Shown: positions 16,555-24,620 of the stretch, one piece after another
How the letters are laid out: each line of letters begins with the position of its first letter
Position numbering within the stretch: position 1 is the stretch's first letter
Assembly: GCA_038254585.1 (NCBI GenBank)
Contig: JBBSGA010000001.1
Coordinates: 15,336 to 79,335, forward strand
Length of the DNA: 64,000 bases
Origin: JBBSGA01 sp038254585
GTDB lineage: Bacteria; Chloroflexota; Chloroflexia; Chloroflexales; Kallotenuaceae
Reading direction: 5' to 3'
Position numbers and translations under genes: made by a program
Notes under the pieces: model-generated
Databases searched by the model: none
What the model was told of the DNA's origin: nothing
The model's input: only the letters and a program-made list of their open reading frames with translations

Positions 16555-17504
16555 GTGGCGCTCTCCTCGCGGCGAAGAAGTGATGCAATGAAGCCCAGCA
16601 GACCGACTGCGCAAAACAGGAGTGGCGCGAGCAAGGGCGGCCCCATCGTGATGTTGAACCTCAGATTGGTGAAGTGGCCCGGCATGCGCTTGATACCTCG
16701 GAGATGCAGCAGAAAGCCGAGCATACCGTCGAGGAAGGTCACGATCGACATCGCCGGCAGTACCTTGCGGGCAACCTGCTGGCTGCGTATCGCGCCCACG
16801 CCCGCGGCCACCATCGGCGGCGTGACCCACACAGGCGTCCACATCCATCGCTGGTTGAAGCTGCCCCGCAGGTGCTCGAAATATGCCTCGCCGCCGGCCA
16901 GCACCGCGAAGAATGCAGAAAGCAGCGCCATTCCCTGCTGAAAGCGTCCGTGCGCGATCTCCGCGCGAAGGCTCTCCGCCCGAGGGTGGGAGGAGCCGGC
17001 AGCCCGAGAAGCGGGGAAGATCCGCGGCGTGGTATAGGAGGCAACCTCGAAGTCCTCGAGCCGCTCACGCCGGAGAAACGACGCGAGCGTTCCGAGGACG
17101 CCGACGATACACATCAGCAGCGGCGCGAAAATGGGCGGGCCCATGACGATGTTGTACTGCCCGAGCTTGAAGCCACCGGGCATCCGCCGCACGCCGCGCA
17201 CGTGATAGAAGAAGCCGATCGCCCCGTCGACGAGGGTTGCCAGCGATACGATCGGCAGCACCTTGCGCGCGGCCTTCTCGCTGAAGATGGCGGCCGCAGC
17301 CGCGGCAGTCATCGGCGGCGTGAGCCAGATCGGCGTCCACATCCAGCGGTTACGGAACGCGCCCCGCAGGTGCTGCATGTAGGTCTCAAAGCCGCTGACG
17401 ATCGCGGCTCCGGCCGCGAGCACAGCCATGCTGCGTTGAAAACGACCCTGCCGTACTTCAGCTCGCGCGACCTGTGCTTCGCGTCTGAGCCAGCTGATGC
17501 TCAT
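16551..17504 (-). CDS. Internally duplicated membrane protein of unknown function
   Basis: A 317-residue integral membrane protein made of two homologous halves. Each half begins RxGRFQxxMAxL, then has FETYMQHLRGAFRNRWMW / GEAYFEHLRGSFNQRWMW, a W-[LV]-TPPM helix, EKAARKVLPIVSL / QQVARKVLPAMSI, HVRGVRRMPGGF / HLRGIKRMPGHF, and a final GPPIFAPLLMCIVGVLG / GPPLLAPLLFCAVGLLG helix; about four helices per half. I do not recognise a named family. It stands directly before subunit 3 (ATGA overlap), so it may anchor the GMC/subunit 3 dehydrogenase or carry electrons. No haem motif (CxxCH) or clear haem-His pairs. Confidence 0.8.
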   Translation of the reverse strand: MSISWLRREAQVARAEVRQGRFQRSMAVLAAGAAIVSGFETYMQHLRGAFRNRWMWTPIWLTPPMTAAAAAAIFSEKAARKVLPIVSLATLVDGAIGFFYHVRGVRRMPGGFKLGQYNIVMGPPIFAPLLMCIVGVLGTLASFLRRERLEDFEVASYTTPRIFPASRAAGSSHPRAESLRAEIAHGRFQQGMALLSAFFAVLAGGEAYFEHLRGSFNQRWMWTPVWVTPPMVAAGVGAIRSQQVARKVLPAMSIVTFLDGMLGFLLHLRGIKRMPGHFTNLRFNITMGPPLLAPLLFCAVGLLGFIASLLRREESAT

Positions 17505-17521
17505 GCGCTCACCTCGTCGGA

Positions 17522-17715
17522 AGCCCACCGAATGAATTCGGCATCTGATAGACCAAACGCGCTGAAGCGCGTTGAGAATGCGTTGCAACGGTCCACCTGG
17601 TTAGTCCTCATAAATGGCTCCGATGCCTTCGCACGTTGATATATCCGTGCCCGCGAAGTATTCAACACGCTTCAGCGTGTTTCGCGTACCAGACACCGAA
17701 TTCCTTCGGTGGGGC
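17522..17715. repeat. Inverted-repeat element, type 2 (about 56-bp arms)
   Basis: The left arm (17522-17578) and right arm (17660-17715, inverted) are strongly similar. Each arm contains two small hairpins: CCGAATGAATTCGG and a GCGCTGAAGCGC-type core. The arms are about 82 bases apart. It lies between the duplicated membrane protein and the small TM protein, splitting the gene set. This looks like a non-autonomous mobile element or REP-like pair; no transposase is present in the window and no target duplication is evident. Confidence 0.72.
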
Positions 17716-17716
17716 C

Positions 17717-17914
17717 CTAACGTGCTGAAACGGCTCCGCGCGCACGCTGCCGTTCAGGCGGCACCTTGCCCACGTCCGGCGGCGGTGCCGCCCGACGTTT
17801 GCCTCGCCGCGCACCGCCCGCGACGCGCGCACCGAAGAGTACGGCCGCCGCCCCGAGCAGCAGGACGACGAAGACGGCGAACCCCGCCTCGGCGACGCTC
17901 TCGCGATCGTTCAT
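17717..17914 (-). CDS. Small single-pass membrane protein
   Basis: A 65-residue frame starting MNDRESVAEAGFAVF. One strong transmembrane helix (about residues 12-31, FAVFVVLLLGAAAVLF) is followed by a very basic tail (RRGKRR). The ATG at 17914 is 10 bases after the LarA-like stop. The stop lies at the edge of the inverted-repeat element, so the tail may have been altered by it. Function unknown; such proteins sometimes assist membrane complexes. Confidence 0.55.
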   Translation of the reverse strand: MNDRESVAEAGFAVFVVLLLGAAAVLFGARVAGGARRGKRRAAPPPDVGKVPPERQRARGAVSAR

Positions 17915-17924
17915 ACGTGCTTCC

Positions 17925-19199
17925 TCACATCCAGACCAGCTGCCCGCCGTCTTCAAAGGGAGCGGGCTGAAGCTCACTCAGAACCTCGATATTCGGCAGC
18001 TGCCGCGCCAACGGCAGCAGCGCCTCGGAGACCATCATCTCCTCGAGGCGGCTTGTATCACGGATGTGGCAGACGCGCGGCGCGTCGGAGGGCATGATCG
18101 ACATCAGGGCGAGCTCCAGTGCCTCCCGGTCGGTCTCGGCGACCATCGGCAGGTAGCCCTCGACGGTGCTGCCGTCCTTGTTGGCCGCCGTCAGCATGTT
18201 CATCCACGTAACATGCGGGCTGATTTTGTCGGCCAGGCGCCGGGTGACGAAATCGTTCAGGCCGACGCCGGTCGCGTTGCCCAGGCTCGCTTCGGTAAGG
18301 TCCAGGCTAATGATGCGGCGGTAGTTCGGCACGCGCGGCCCGCCCTCGAAGCGCCAGAAGCCGATCACGTTCGGATCGAGCCCTGAGCCGGCCACGTCCT
18401 TGCCCATGACGTCGCACACCAGGACGTCGAGCTCGTCGAATGGGATCTGGCCGAGCAAGCTTTGTGCGAGCTTGAGCTGCCGCTGGTCGCTCACTTTGAA
18501 CTCTTCCGGCAGCACGACCTCGACACGATATGGCTCGCGGTAGGCGTTTTCCACGATCGATACGCCCGCGACGATATTCGAGCCCTGAATCAGCAGCTCC
18601 GGCACCTGCACGATGCACTCGGCCAGGCCATAATGGTGAGCGACCTGTGCTCCTGCCTGTTTGCCGAGCCCGATCATGACCATCTTGAGCAGCCCGCTCG
18701 CGACGCCGTCGCTTTTTTCTCCGAGCTTGAGATTGGGATGGACCGTCGCGCGTCCGAGCACGATCACGGCGTCGGCCTCCTGCGCCGACAGGGCATAGCA
18801 CGCCTCGTAGCCGTCACGTCCCTTGCCCCGTACGACGGTTTCCATGCGTGCGTCGATGGGAGCGCCGACACTTTCCTCGGTGACGCCGAAGAGCGAGAGA
18901 ATCTTGGTCTGGCCCTCGGGTGTCGCGCCACCATGGCTGCCCATGGCCGGGATCACAAAGGGCGCTCCTCCGGCGGCCCTAACCTCCGCGACGATGGTCT
19001 TGACGGCCGCCAGTGTCCCTCCCGCACCGCGGCTGCCGACCGTTATGCCGACGCGCTTCCCATTCCCGATGCGCTCGGCCAAGTTGTGAGCGCGCATCCT
19101 GGTGCGAATCGCGCCTTCGAGATCCTCGAGCTTTTCACGTGGGAAGAGCTGGCGCACCTTCGCCATGCGCGGCAGGGCTCCAACTTTCGGCAGCTCCAT
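17925..19199 (-). CDS. LarA-like (DUF2088) nickel-pincer racemase-family protein
   Basis: A 424-residue protein resembling the N-terminal domain of lactate racemase family proteins: VGITVGSRGAGGTLAAVKTI, GAPFVIPAMGSHGGATPEGQ, then QEADAVIVLGRATVHPN and SDGVASGLLKMVMIGLGKQ, and late DVMGKDVAGSGLDPNVIGFW. The GSHGGAT segment is the family signature. Substrate is unknown; many relatives without known function sit in carbohydrate operons. The start is taken as ATG 19199 after AGGGGG; a GTG at 19205 overlapping the NDH-2 stop is the alternative. No larB/C/E nickel-cofactor genes are visible in the window. Confidence 0.78.
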   Translation of the reverse strand: MELPKVGALPRMAKVRQLFPREKLEDLEGAIRTRMRAHNLAERIGNGKRVGITVGSRGAGGTLAAVKTIVAEVRAAGGAPFVIPAMGSHGGATPEGQTKILSLFGVTEESVGAPIDARMETVVRGKGRDGYEACYALSAQEADAVIVLGRATVHPNLKLGEKSDGVASGLLKMVMIGLGKQAGAQVAHHYGLAECIVQVPELLIQGSNIVAGVSIVENAYREPYRVEVVLPEEFKVSDQRQLKLAQSLLGQIPFDELDVLVCDVMGKDVAGSGLDPNVIGFWRFEGGPRVPNYRRIISLDLTEASLGNATGVGLNDFVTRRLADKISPHVTWMNMLTAANKDGSTVEGYLPMVAETDREALELALMSIMPSDAPRVCHIRDTSRLEEMMVSEALLPLARQLPNIEVLSELQPAPFEDGGQLVWM

Positions 19200-19201
19200 G
19201 G

Positions 19202-20551
19202 TCACCCCCTGGCCCGCTCATGCGGGCGCTCCTGTGCGACGGCTTTCTCCGCGGCGCGCCCCGTGCGCGTGGCCGGCACCGCGGCAAGCTCGCGTCCCGC
19301 CACCAGATCGATCAGCCAATCGGTTCCAACGCGCAGGCGCTTCCCCATGCTCGGCAGCTTGGCAAGATAGACCGCGCGCCACATCAGCCAGGCCGTTAGC
19401 CCGGAGAAGCGGAAGCCGCGCAGTCGTGCGACGCCCGCGTGCTTGCCGACGAGCGCCAGCTCGCCGATCGGGCTATACCGGAAGGGCTGCGGCTGCCGGC
19501 CTCGCAGGACCGCGACGATGTTACGGGCCACCACCTTGCCCTCGCGGGTCGCGTTCTGAGCAGTCGGGGCATAGGTCGCCCCGGACTGCCCCTTGGGCAC
19601 CTCGGCGCAGTCGCCGAGCGCCCAGACGTTGGGATGCCCTTGCACGGCCAGTGTCGCATCCACCACGAGCCCACCATGATGACCCCGTTTCGTGTCGAGC
19701 TTTGCGACGACCGGGTTCGGCATCACTCCCCCGGTCCAGATCAGCGTGTATGCGTCGATACGCTGCCCGCCCTCGACTTCGACGTAGCCGTCACCGGTGC
19801 CGGTGATCTTCGTATTGAGCATCACCTCGACCCCACGCTGCTGGAGCTCTTTCTGCGCGAACGCGGCCAGCCGCCCGCTTAGCTCCGGCAGCAGACGTCC
19901 CTCGGGGTGGACGATCACGGTGCGAATGTCGGATGGATGGATCCCCTGAAAGTCACGCGCGCTAGTGCGCACGAGGTCGTTGAGCGCGGCCATCGTCTCG
20001 ACGCCCGAAAAGCCACCACCTCCCACGACGAAGGTGAGCAGGGCCCGCCGCCGTGCCTGATCCGGCTCGTCGTCCGCCCGCTCCAGCAGGGCCAGGGCTC
20101 GATCGTAGATCGCGGTCGCATCGGCAATCGTCTTGAGCGTGATCGAGTGCTCGCGTAGACCGGGAATATTATGGAAATTGGTGACCGACCCGAGCGCGAT
20201 CACGAGGTGATCTGCCTCAAGTACCTTCTCGGTCTCGGGTATGCCGTTCTCCTCGTCGCCGAGTGTGAGCGTGACGTGTCTGTGCTCGAGATCGATCGCC
20301 TCGATACGACCCTGCTCGAACACAACCCGCGGCGCCAGACGTCGCACCGCGGTGACGACGTGCCGCGTGTCGATCTGCCCGCCGGCCACCTCCGTCAGCA
20401 TCGGGGTGAAGAGAAAGAAGTTGTTGCGGTCGACGAGTGTGACCGTCGCGCCGTCGGAGCCGGCCAGCAGCCGCGCAAGCTCTCGCGCTGCATAGAGGCC
20501 GGCGAAGCCGGCTCCAAGAATAACGATCTTTGGCTTATCGTCGCGCTCCAC
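19202..20551 (-). CDS. Type II NADH:quinone oxidoreductase (NDH-2)
   Basis: A 449-residue flavoprotein with two nucleotide-binding motifs: KIVILGAGFAGLYAAREL (FAD) and LLTFVVGGGGFSGVETMAAL (NADH). The quinone-side signature includes AQNATREGKVVARNI, and the end has FSGLTAWLMWRAVYLAKLP, the membrane-contact region. It oxidises NADH without pumping protons. A longer frame runs upstream, but a GTG at 20551 has GAGGAG nine bases before it, and the predicted transcription start lies near 20573, so the longer form would not be transcribed fully. First gene of the sugar-oxidation run; it can return electrons from the SDR and aldehyde dehydrogenase to menaquinone. Confidence 0.9.
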   Translation of the reverse strand: MERDDKPKIVILGAGFAGLYAARELARLLAGSDGATVTLVDRNNFFLFTPMLTEVAGGQIDTRHVVTAVRRLAPRVVFEQGRIEAIDLEHRHVTLTLGDEENGIPETEKVLEADHLVIALGSVTNFHNIPGLREHSITLKTIADATAIYDRALALLERADDEPDQARRRALLTFVVGGGGFSGVETMAALNDLVRTSARDFQGIHPSDIRTVIVHPEGRLLPELSGRLAAFAQKELQQRGVEVMLNTKITGTGDGYVEVEGGQRIDAYTLIWTGGVMPNPVVAKLDTKRGHHGGLVVDATLAVQGHPNVWALGDCAEVPKGQSGATYAPTAQNATREGKVVARNIVAVLRGRQPQPFRYSPIGELALVGKHAGVARLRGFRFSGLTAWLMWRAVYLAKLPSMGKRLRVGTDWLIDLVAGRELAAVPATRTGRAAEKAVAQERPHERARG

Positions 20552-20579
20552 GCTCCACCACTCCTCGGTATTGGGCAGT

Positions 20580-20654
20580 ACTGTACCGCCCACGCGTGAA
20601 CGTGCCGGTTAGCACCGGTGAACAAGCACATAAATGTCGGTGAATATTCGTAAA
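20580..20654 (-). promoter_or_regulatory. Promoter with 22-bp direct-repeat operator, copy B
   Basis: Minus-strand hexamers TTTACG, TTCACC, TTCACC and TTCACG begin at 20654, 20644, 20622 and 20600, so the spacings are 10, 22 and 22 bases, as in copy A at 8791-8865. Nine bases after the last hexamer is TACAGT (20580-20585), again as in copy A. The predicted transcription start near 20573 gives a 22-base leader with GAGGAG before the NDH-2 GTG. The core TTCACCGGTGCTAACC is the best-preserved unit. Confidence 0.72.
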
Positions 20655-20692
20655 CGGGTGGGCGGTCGTAGGCAGTGGCGGGCGAGGACAAC

Positions 20693-20737
20693 AGAAGGCC
20701 GGAGGCCTGCCTGGTACAGGTAGACCTCCGGCCTTCT
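20693..20737. terminator. Perfect 13-bp hairpin, no T-run
   Basis: Left arm AGAAGGCCGGAGG (20693-20705) and right arm CCTCCGGCCTTCT (20725-20737) pair without mismatch around a 19-base loop. It lies between the divergent NDH-2 and aldehyde dehydrogenase genes, where no known transcript should end. It may terminate an undetected transcript or isolate the two promoters. Confidence 0.5.
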
Positions 20738-21248
20738 CCCATGAAGTGGAATGTGCTCAATGTAGGGGAGCCGGATGTAAAACGTGTGACGGTACCATCG
20801 ATCCCGGTTAACGATTTTGTCATCTAACGTCTCGCAGAGCACCATCCGCCGTGCAGGGAGCCACTCTATCTGGCTCTGGTATGATGACACGGTCAAGGTT
20901 ACAAAATGTCTGAGGCTCTTTCCGCTGGCGCTATCGCAAAACCTGGCTTCTGGTCAAACGTGCTGCCCCGGCTCCTTGTCGTCTCAAGCATCCTGGGGCT
21001 GGACGACGAACGGCAAGCGTTGTATGCTGTATCGGCGACGGTCTACTCCTGGAGCGACGGCAAGGTCATACCCTTGGTACCGGCGGCAGGCCGTCCTGCC
21101 TCGCAGGCGCTTGACCTTCCCCATATCCGGGTCCCCTGAGGCCTCTGCTGGGAAGGCGTCGTTCGGAAACGCCCATTGCAGCGCTCGTCGTCCGGGTGTA
21201 CGCTCTCCTCTGGAGCATTTGACCGGCCGCACTTCCCAGGAGCAAAAC
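20738..21248. other. Non-coding or weakly coding gap before the aldehyde dehydrogenase
   Basis: About 510 bases with no convincing gene. Two weak candidates are seen on the plus strand: a 28-codon frame from 20741 (begins MKWNVLNVGEP) and a 77-codon frame 20906-21139 (begins MSEALSAGAIAKPGFW). The second has moderately protein-like composition but no ribosome binding site. Neither resembles a known family. Confidence 0.4.
20906..21139 (+). CDS. Doubtful 77-residue hypothetical protein
   Basis: A frame with ordinary codon use (MSEALSAGAIAKPGFWSN, then LLVVSSILGLDDERQALY) but no Shine-Dalgarno sequence and no known relatives that I can name. The 3' end is 110 bases before the aldehyde dehydrogenase. 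It could be a leader gene, a decayed gene or chance. Confidence 0.25.
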   Translation: MSEALSAGAIAKPGFWSNVLPRLLVVSSILGLDDERQALYAVSATVYSWSDGKVIPLVPAAGRPASQALDLPHIRVP

Positions 21249-22997
21249 ATGGCGATCAGCACCCCCCATGGCTCGCCGCAGTTCCCGGTCGCGGCTACGG
21301 CGATCGCCCCATCCCCACGGGAATGGCTCGACATCTCGGTACGTACGCTCCAGGCTCAGAAAGACGCATGGGCAGCTGTGCCGGTGCGCGAGCGTATTGA
21401 TCTCCTGGACGAGATGATGCGGAATACGGGGGCGATCGCCGAGCGGTGGATCGCCGCCTCGCTCCAGGCCAAGCGCGCGTTGGGTGATGGGGCGGCCGCC
21501 GAGGAATGGGCAGCCGGCCCCTGGCCCGTGCTGCGGAACCTGCGCCAGCTGCGACGCTCGCTAGCTGGGATCGAGGCGTGCGGTGCGCCGGCAATTCCTG
21601 GTCCAATCAGGCTGCGCCCCGACGGCCAGGTCACGGCGCAGATCTTTCCGCAAACGATCTACGACCGGATCCTCTTTGGGGGGCTTACCGCTGAGACCTG
21701 GATGGAGCCCGGGGTGACGCGCGCCGAAGTGGCCGCAACCCAGGCCCTGGCCTACCATAATAAGCACCACCCGGGCAAGGTCGTGCTCGTGCTCGGCGCG
21801 GGCAATGTCTCGAGCATCGGCCCGATGGACATACTCTACAAGCTTTTCGTCGAGGACCACGTGGTGCTTTACAAGAGCAACCCGGTCAACGCCTATCTCA
21901 ACCCGCTCCTGGAAGAAGCTTTTCGGGGACTGGTGGAGCGACGCTTCCTACGCATCGTCTCGGGTGGCACGGACGAGGGCACCTACCTCTGCGACCACCC
22001 GGGAGTTGAGGAGATCCACATCACGGGCTCCGATAAAAGCTTTGACGCCATCGTCTTCGGGCCGGGCCCGGAAGGAGCGGCCCGGAAAGCGGCGGTACAC
22101 CCATTGCGGACAAAGCCGATCAGCGGCGAGCTCGGCAACGTCAGCCCGGTCATCGTCGTACCCGGCTCTTGGAGCACCGGCGACTTGAAATATCAGGCTG
22201 AGCACTTGGCGACGATGCTTACCAACAATGCAGGCTTCAACTGCAATGCCGCGCGGGTCATCTTCCAGCATGCGGGCTGGGTCCAGCGCGATGACTTGCT
22301 CAAAAGGATTCGTTCGCTGCTCGCGACGATACCCCTGCGCGCCGCCTACTACCCGGGAGCCAGCGAGCGGCAGCAGGCCTTCGTCGCCGCCCATCCCAAG
22401 GCGGAACAGTTTGGCCAGGCCGGGACGGACGAGCTTCCTTGGACGCTGATCCCAGGCGTCGACCCGCGCGCGACGGATGATATCTGCTTCACGACGGAAG
22501 CCTTCTGCAGTCTGTTTGCAGAGACGGCGGTCGAGGCTGCGTCGGTGCCCGAGTACCTAGACCGGTCCGTCGAGCTCGCCAATAAGCATCTGTGGGGCAC
22601 GCTTAATGCGACCATCATCGTCCATCCCAGATCGCTCAAGGACCCGTCCGTGGCCGCGGCTGTGGAGCGCGCGATAGCCGGCCTACGGTACGGGACAGTG
22701 GCTGTCAATTACTGGGCTGCTGCCGGCTATGCGCTCGCGGTTACGCCGTGGGGCGCTTTTCCCGGCCATACGTTCGACGATATCCAGTCCGGGACAGGCG
22801 TCGTGCATAACACACTGATGTTCTCTCGCTCTCAGAAGAGCGTTCTGCGCGCTCCTTTCCGCACCAGGCCAACGCCGCCGTGGTTCGTCACGCGGGGCCG
22901 TGCTGGGCGCAAGGTTTTTCAAAGACTCTGCGATCTCGAAGCCGCGCCCACCCTCGGGAAGATTCCCGCACTCATTTGGGCTGCCATGCGGGGCTGA
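21249..22997 (+). CDS. Aldehyde dehydrogenase family protein
   Basis: A 582-residue member of the aldehyde dehydrogenase superfamily. VVLVLGAGNVSSIGPMDIL, KSNPVNAYLNPLLEEAF and IHITGSDKSFDAIVFG fit the NAD-binding fold, KPISGELGNVSPVIVV carries the conserved Glu, and NNAGFNCNAARV supplies the catalytic Cys. It is longer than the usual ~490 residues, with insertions around the Cys domain. AGGAG sits six bases before the ATG at 21249; the open frame upstream is not used. It is divergent from the NDH-2/sugar operon and could oxidise an aldehyde product of that pathway. Confidence 0.85.
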   Translation: MAISTPHGSPQFPVAATAIAPSPREWLDISVRTLQAQKDAWAAVPVRERIDLLDEMMRNTGAIAERWIAASLQAKRALGDGAAAEEWAAGPWPVLRNLRQLRRSLAGIEACGAPAIPGPIRLRPDGQVTAQIFPQTIYDRILFGGLTAETWMEPGVTRAEVAATQALAYHNKHHPGKVVLVLGAGNVSSIGPMDILYKLFVEDHVVLYKSNPVNAYLNPLLEEAFRGLVERRFLRIVSGGTDEGTYLCDHPGVEEIHITGSDKSFDAIVFGPGPEGAARKAAVHPLRTKPISGELGNVSPVIVVPGSWSTGDLKYQAEHLATMLTNNAGFNCNAARVIFQHAGWVQRDDLLKRIRSLLATIPLRAAYYPGASERQQAFVAAHPKAEQFGQAGTDELPWTLIPGVDPRATDDICFTTEAFCSLFAETAVEAASVPEYLDRSVELANKHLWGTLNATIIVHPRSLKDPSVAAAVERAIAGLRYGTVAVNYWAAAGYALAVTPWGAFPGHTFDDIQSGTGVVHNTLMFSRSQKSVLRAPFRTRPTPPWFVTRGRAGRKVFQRLCDLEAAPTLGKIPALIWAAMRG

Positions 22998-23037
22998 GGA
23001 CGAGGGTTCGCATACGCCCCGGAGACCGGCCGCACCT

Positions 23038-23335
23038 CTATTTCTTGAAGACCTTGCCCGTGTTCGCGTCGACGAAGACGCGGCTGCCGAGGTCGCCGGC
23101 ACTCTTGGCGATGGTAACGGTATAGTAGAGACCGTCCGGCGCTCCCTCGGGCGGCAGAGAGGTGGAGTTGTCCTTCGAGGCATAGCCGAGCGTGACGCGG
23201 CTCAGGATCGGAGACGGTGTTGGCGGCCTCAAAGCCGCGTCCGGTGGGGCGTCGACAGTGCCTTTGAGGTTGATCTTTCCCGCTGGCCGTCCAGCGCGCC
23301 TGTAGAGTCGATTTCTCGGGATTGATGTTCTGCAT
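23038..23335 (-). pseudogene. Small exported-type protein remnant, probably frameshifted
   Basis: Two minus-strand frames appear to belong together: an N-terminal piece from an ATG at 23335 (MQNINPEKSTLQARWTASGK) and a C-terminal piece in the next frame (KINLKGTVDAPPDAALRP ... GYASKDNSTSLPPEG ... RVFVDANTGKVFKK). The change of frame falls near 23275-23280. The ending DANTGKVFKK resembles PepSY-like ends but I cannot name the family. No signal peptide is seen on the N-terminal piece. Confidence 0.4.
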
Positions 23336-23398
23336 GCGCGGATCGTGAATGCACGACCGGAGTGAGACATCAGCTCCGGACTATGACTGGCGCAGATC

Positions 23399-23433
23399 AA
23401 AGCGCGCCTGGGATCACTGCCCAGGCGCGCTTT
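23399..23433 (-). terminator. Terminator hairpin after Thr-rich lipoprotein 1
   Basis: A perfect 14-bp stem (AAAGCGCGCCTGGG / CCCAGGCGCGCTTT) with a 7-base loop lies 60 bases after the lipoprotein stop. It can work in either direction; the T-run is only three bases. Confidence 0.75.
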
Positions 23434-23491
23434 GGAAATGAGTTGATGCGGTTCGGTCTGGCAAAGCCTTTCGTAAAGACTTACGTAGGGC

Positions 23492-24217
23492 TTATGGCGC
23501 CGTGGTCGCCGTCTCGGTTGTCATCGCATTAGGTGTCGTTGTGCCCATGCTGCCGGTCGCGGTAGATGTCGTGACAGGGCTGGGTACGGCGTTGCCTTGG
23601 CCGCACGGCACTGCCGTCTCGGTCGCCATCGCACCCATCGTCGCCGTCTCGGTCGTCATCGCGCCCATCGTCGCCGTCTCGGTCGTCATCGCGCCCATCG
23701 TCGCCGTCTCGGTCGCCATCGCACCCATCGTCGCCGTCTCGGTCGCCATCGCGCCCATCGTCGCCGTCTCGGTCGTCATCGCGCCCATCGTCGCCGTCTC
23801 AGTGCCCATCGCGCCCATCGTCGCCGTCTCGGTCGCACCTTCTGTCGCGCTAGGGCACGGGACCACTGTCATCGCTCCACCGGTCATCGCACCCGCGGTC
23901 TCGGTCGTCATCGCACCCGCGGTCTCGGTCGTCATCGCACCCGCGGTCTCGGTCGTCATCGCACCCGCGGTCTCGGTCGTCATCGCACCCGCGGTCTCAG
24001 TCGTCATCGCACCCGCGGTCTCAGTCGTCATCGCACCGCCTGTCGCGGCCGTCTCCGTCGCGCCGGCTCCACTTGCGGTCGTCGCCGCGGTCGTGGCGCT
24101 TGTCGCACCGCCGGGAGCTGTGGTCGGCGTCTGATTCGCGGCGCCTGAGCTGCAAGCAGCCAGGCTCGCCAATGCCAGCACGGCCGCAAAACATAGCCCG
24201 AGAGATTTGCGTCGCAT
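23492..24217 (-). CDS. Thr/Ala/Met-rich repeat lipoprotein 1
   Basis: A 241-residue lipoprotein. The signal peptide ends in a lipobox LASLAAC with Cys 22 as the lipidated residue; GGAGG precedes the ATG at 24217. The mature protein is almost entirely low-complexity repeats: first about six copies of an 8-residue unit around AGAMTTET, then about eight copies of a 10-residue unit around TATMGAMTTE, separated by VVPCPSATEG. A second VPC precedes the tail. It is paralogous in signal peptide, composition and PC motifs to the protein at 27656. Thr-rich stretches could be glycosylated or act as spacers at the cell surface (inference). Confidence 0.8.
   Translation of the reverse strand: MRRKSLGLCFAAVLALASLAACSSGAANQTPTTAPGGATSATTAATTASGAGATETAATGGAMTTETAGAMTTETAGAMTTETAGAMTTETAGAMTTETAGAMTTETAGAMTGGAMTVVPCPSATEGATETATMGAMGTETATMGAMTTETATMGAMATETATMGAMATETATMGAMTTETATMGAMTTETATMGAMATETAVPCGQGNAVPSPVTTSTATGSMGTTTPNAMTTETATTAP
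23600..24050 (-). repeat. Coding tandem repeats (24-bp and 30-bp units)
   Basis: The DNA of the lipoprotein consists of direct repeats, a 30-bp unit at about 23610-23830 and a 24-bp unit at about 23875-24035, differing at a few third positions. Long identical stretches make this region prone to copy-number change and to assembly collapse. Confidence 0.8.
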
Positions 24218-24620
24218 CCCTATCCTCCATTTACCTAACGCTGCCACTATCGGCAACGCACACAAAGGCGCCTATGGCAGCAAGGGTTGTGCCACCATGC
24301 GACGAGGCCCGGAGGATGGCGGCCGGTCGACGACGGCACCGGCGACCGACGGTCACCTCACTGCTACCCGAATGTCAGCTTAAGGGCATAATATTGCGAA
24401 AGGCTCCGCATAGGATCTGAGCATGACGAAACAGTGTTCTCGACGACCCGCTCAGCTTGTCCTTGCCGGCGTCGTGCTGGCCGCCGGGGCACGTTTTGGA
24501 ACGATTACGCGTAAAGCTGTGCCCAGACGATCGACTCAACACCTGAAGACCGGACCCGGTACTGGCGGGTGCGAGCGATCTGGCGACCTGTAGTGGCACG
24601 GACGACGGCACGACCGAGCA
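24218..24620. other. Gap with one doubtful small frame
   Basis: About 400 bases between the lipoprotein and the FHA gene. A plus-strand frame at 24423-24593 could make 56 residues (MTKQCSRRPAQLVLAGVVLA start, with a hydrophobic stretch) behind CATAAT (24387-24392) and AGGA seven bases before the ATG. It has no recognisable family and I give it low weight. Nothing else is seen. Confidence 0.35.

Noticed and set aside
23610..24040. Tandem repeats as a CRISPR array
   Set aside because: The repeats are 24 and 30 bp with no unique spacers, are in frame in a lipoprotein, and no cas gene is present.
23502..24134. Long open frame on the plus strand with Val/Ile/Ala-rich repeats
   Set aside because: It is antisense to the repeat lipoprotein; its openness follows from the repeated codons of the real gene, and it has no ribosome binding site.
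24423..24593. 56-residue frame with hydrophobic start
   Set aside because: It has a possible -10 box and AGGA, but a basic, Cys-containing sequence with no known relatives; reported only as part of the gap.
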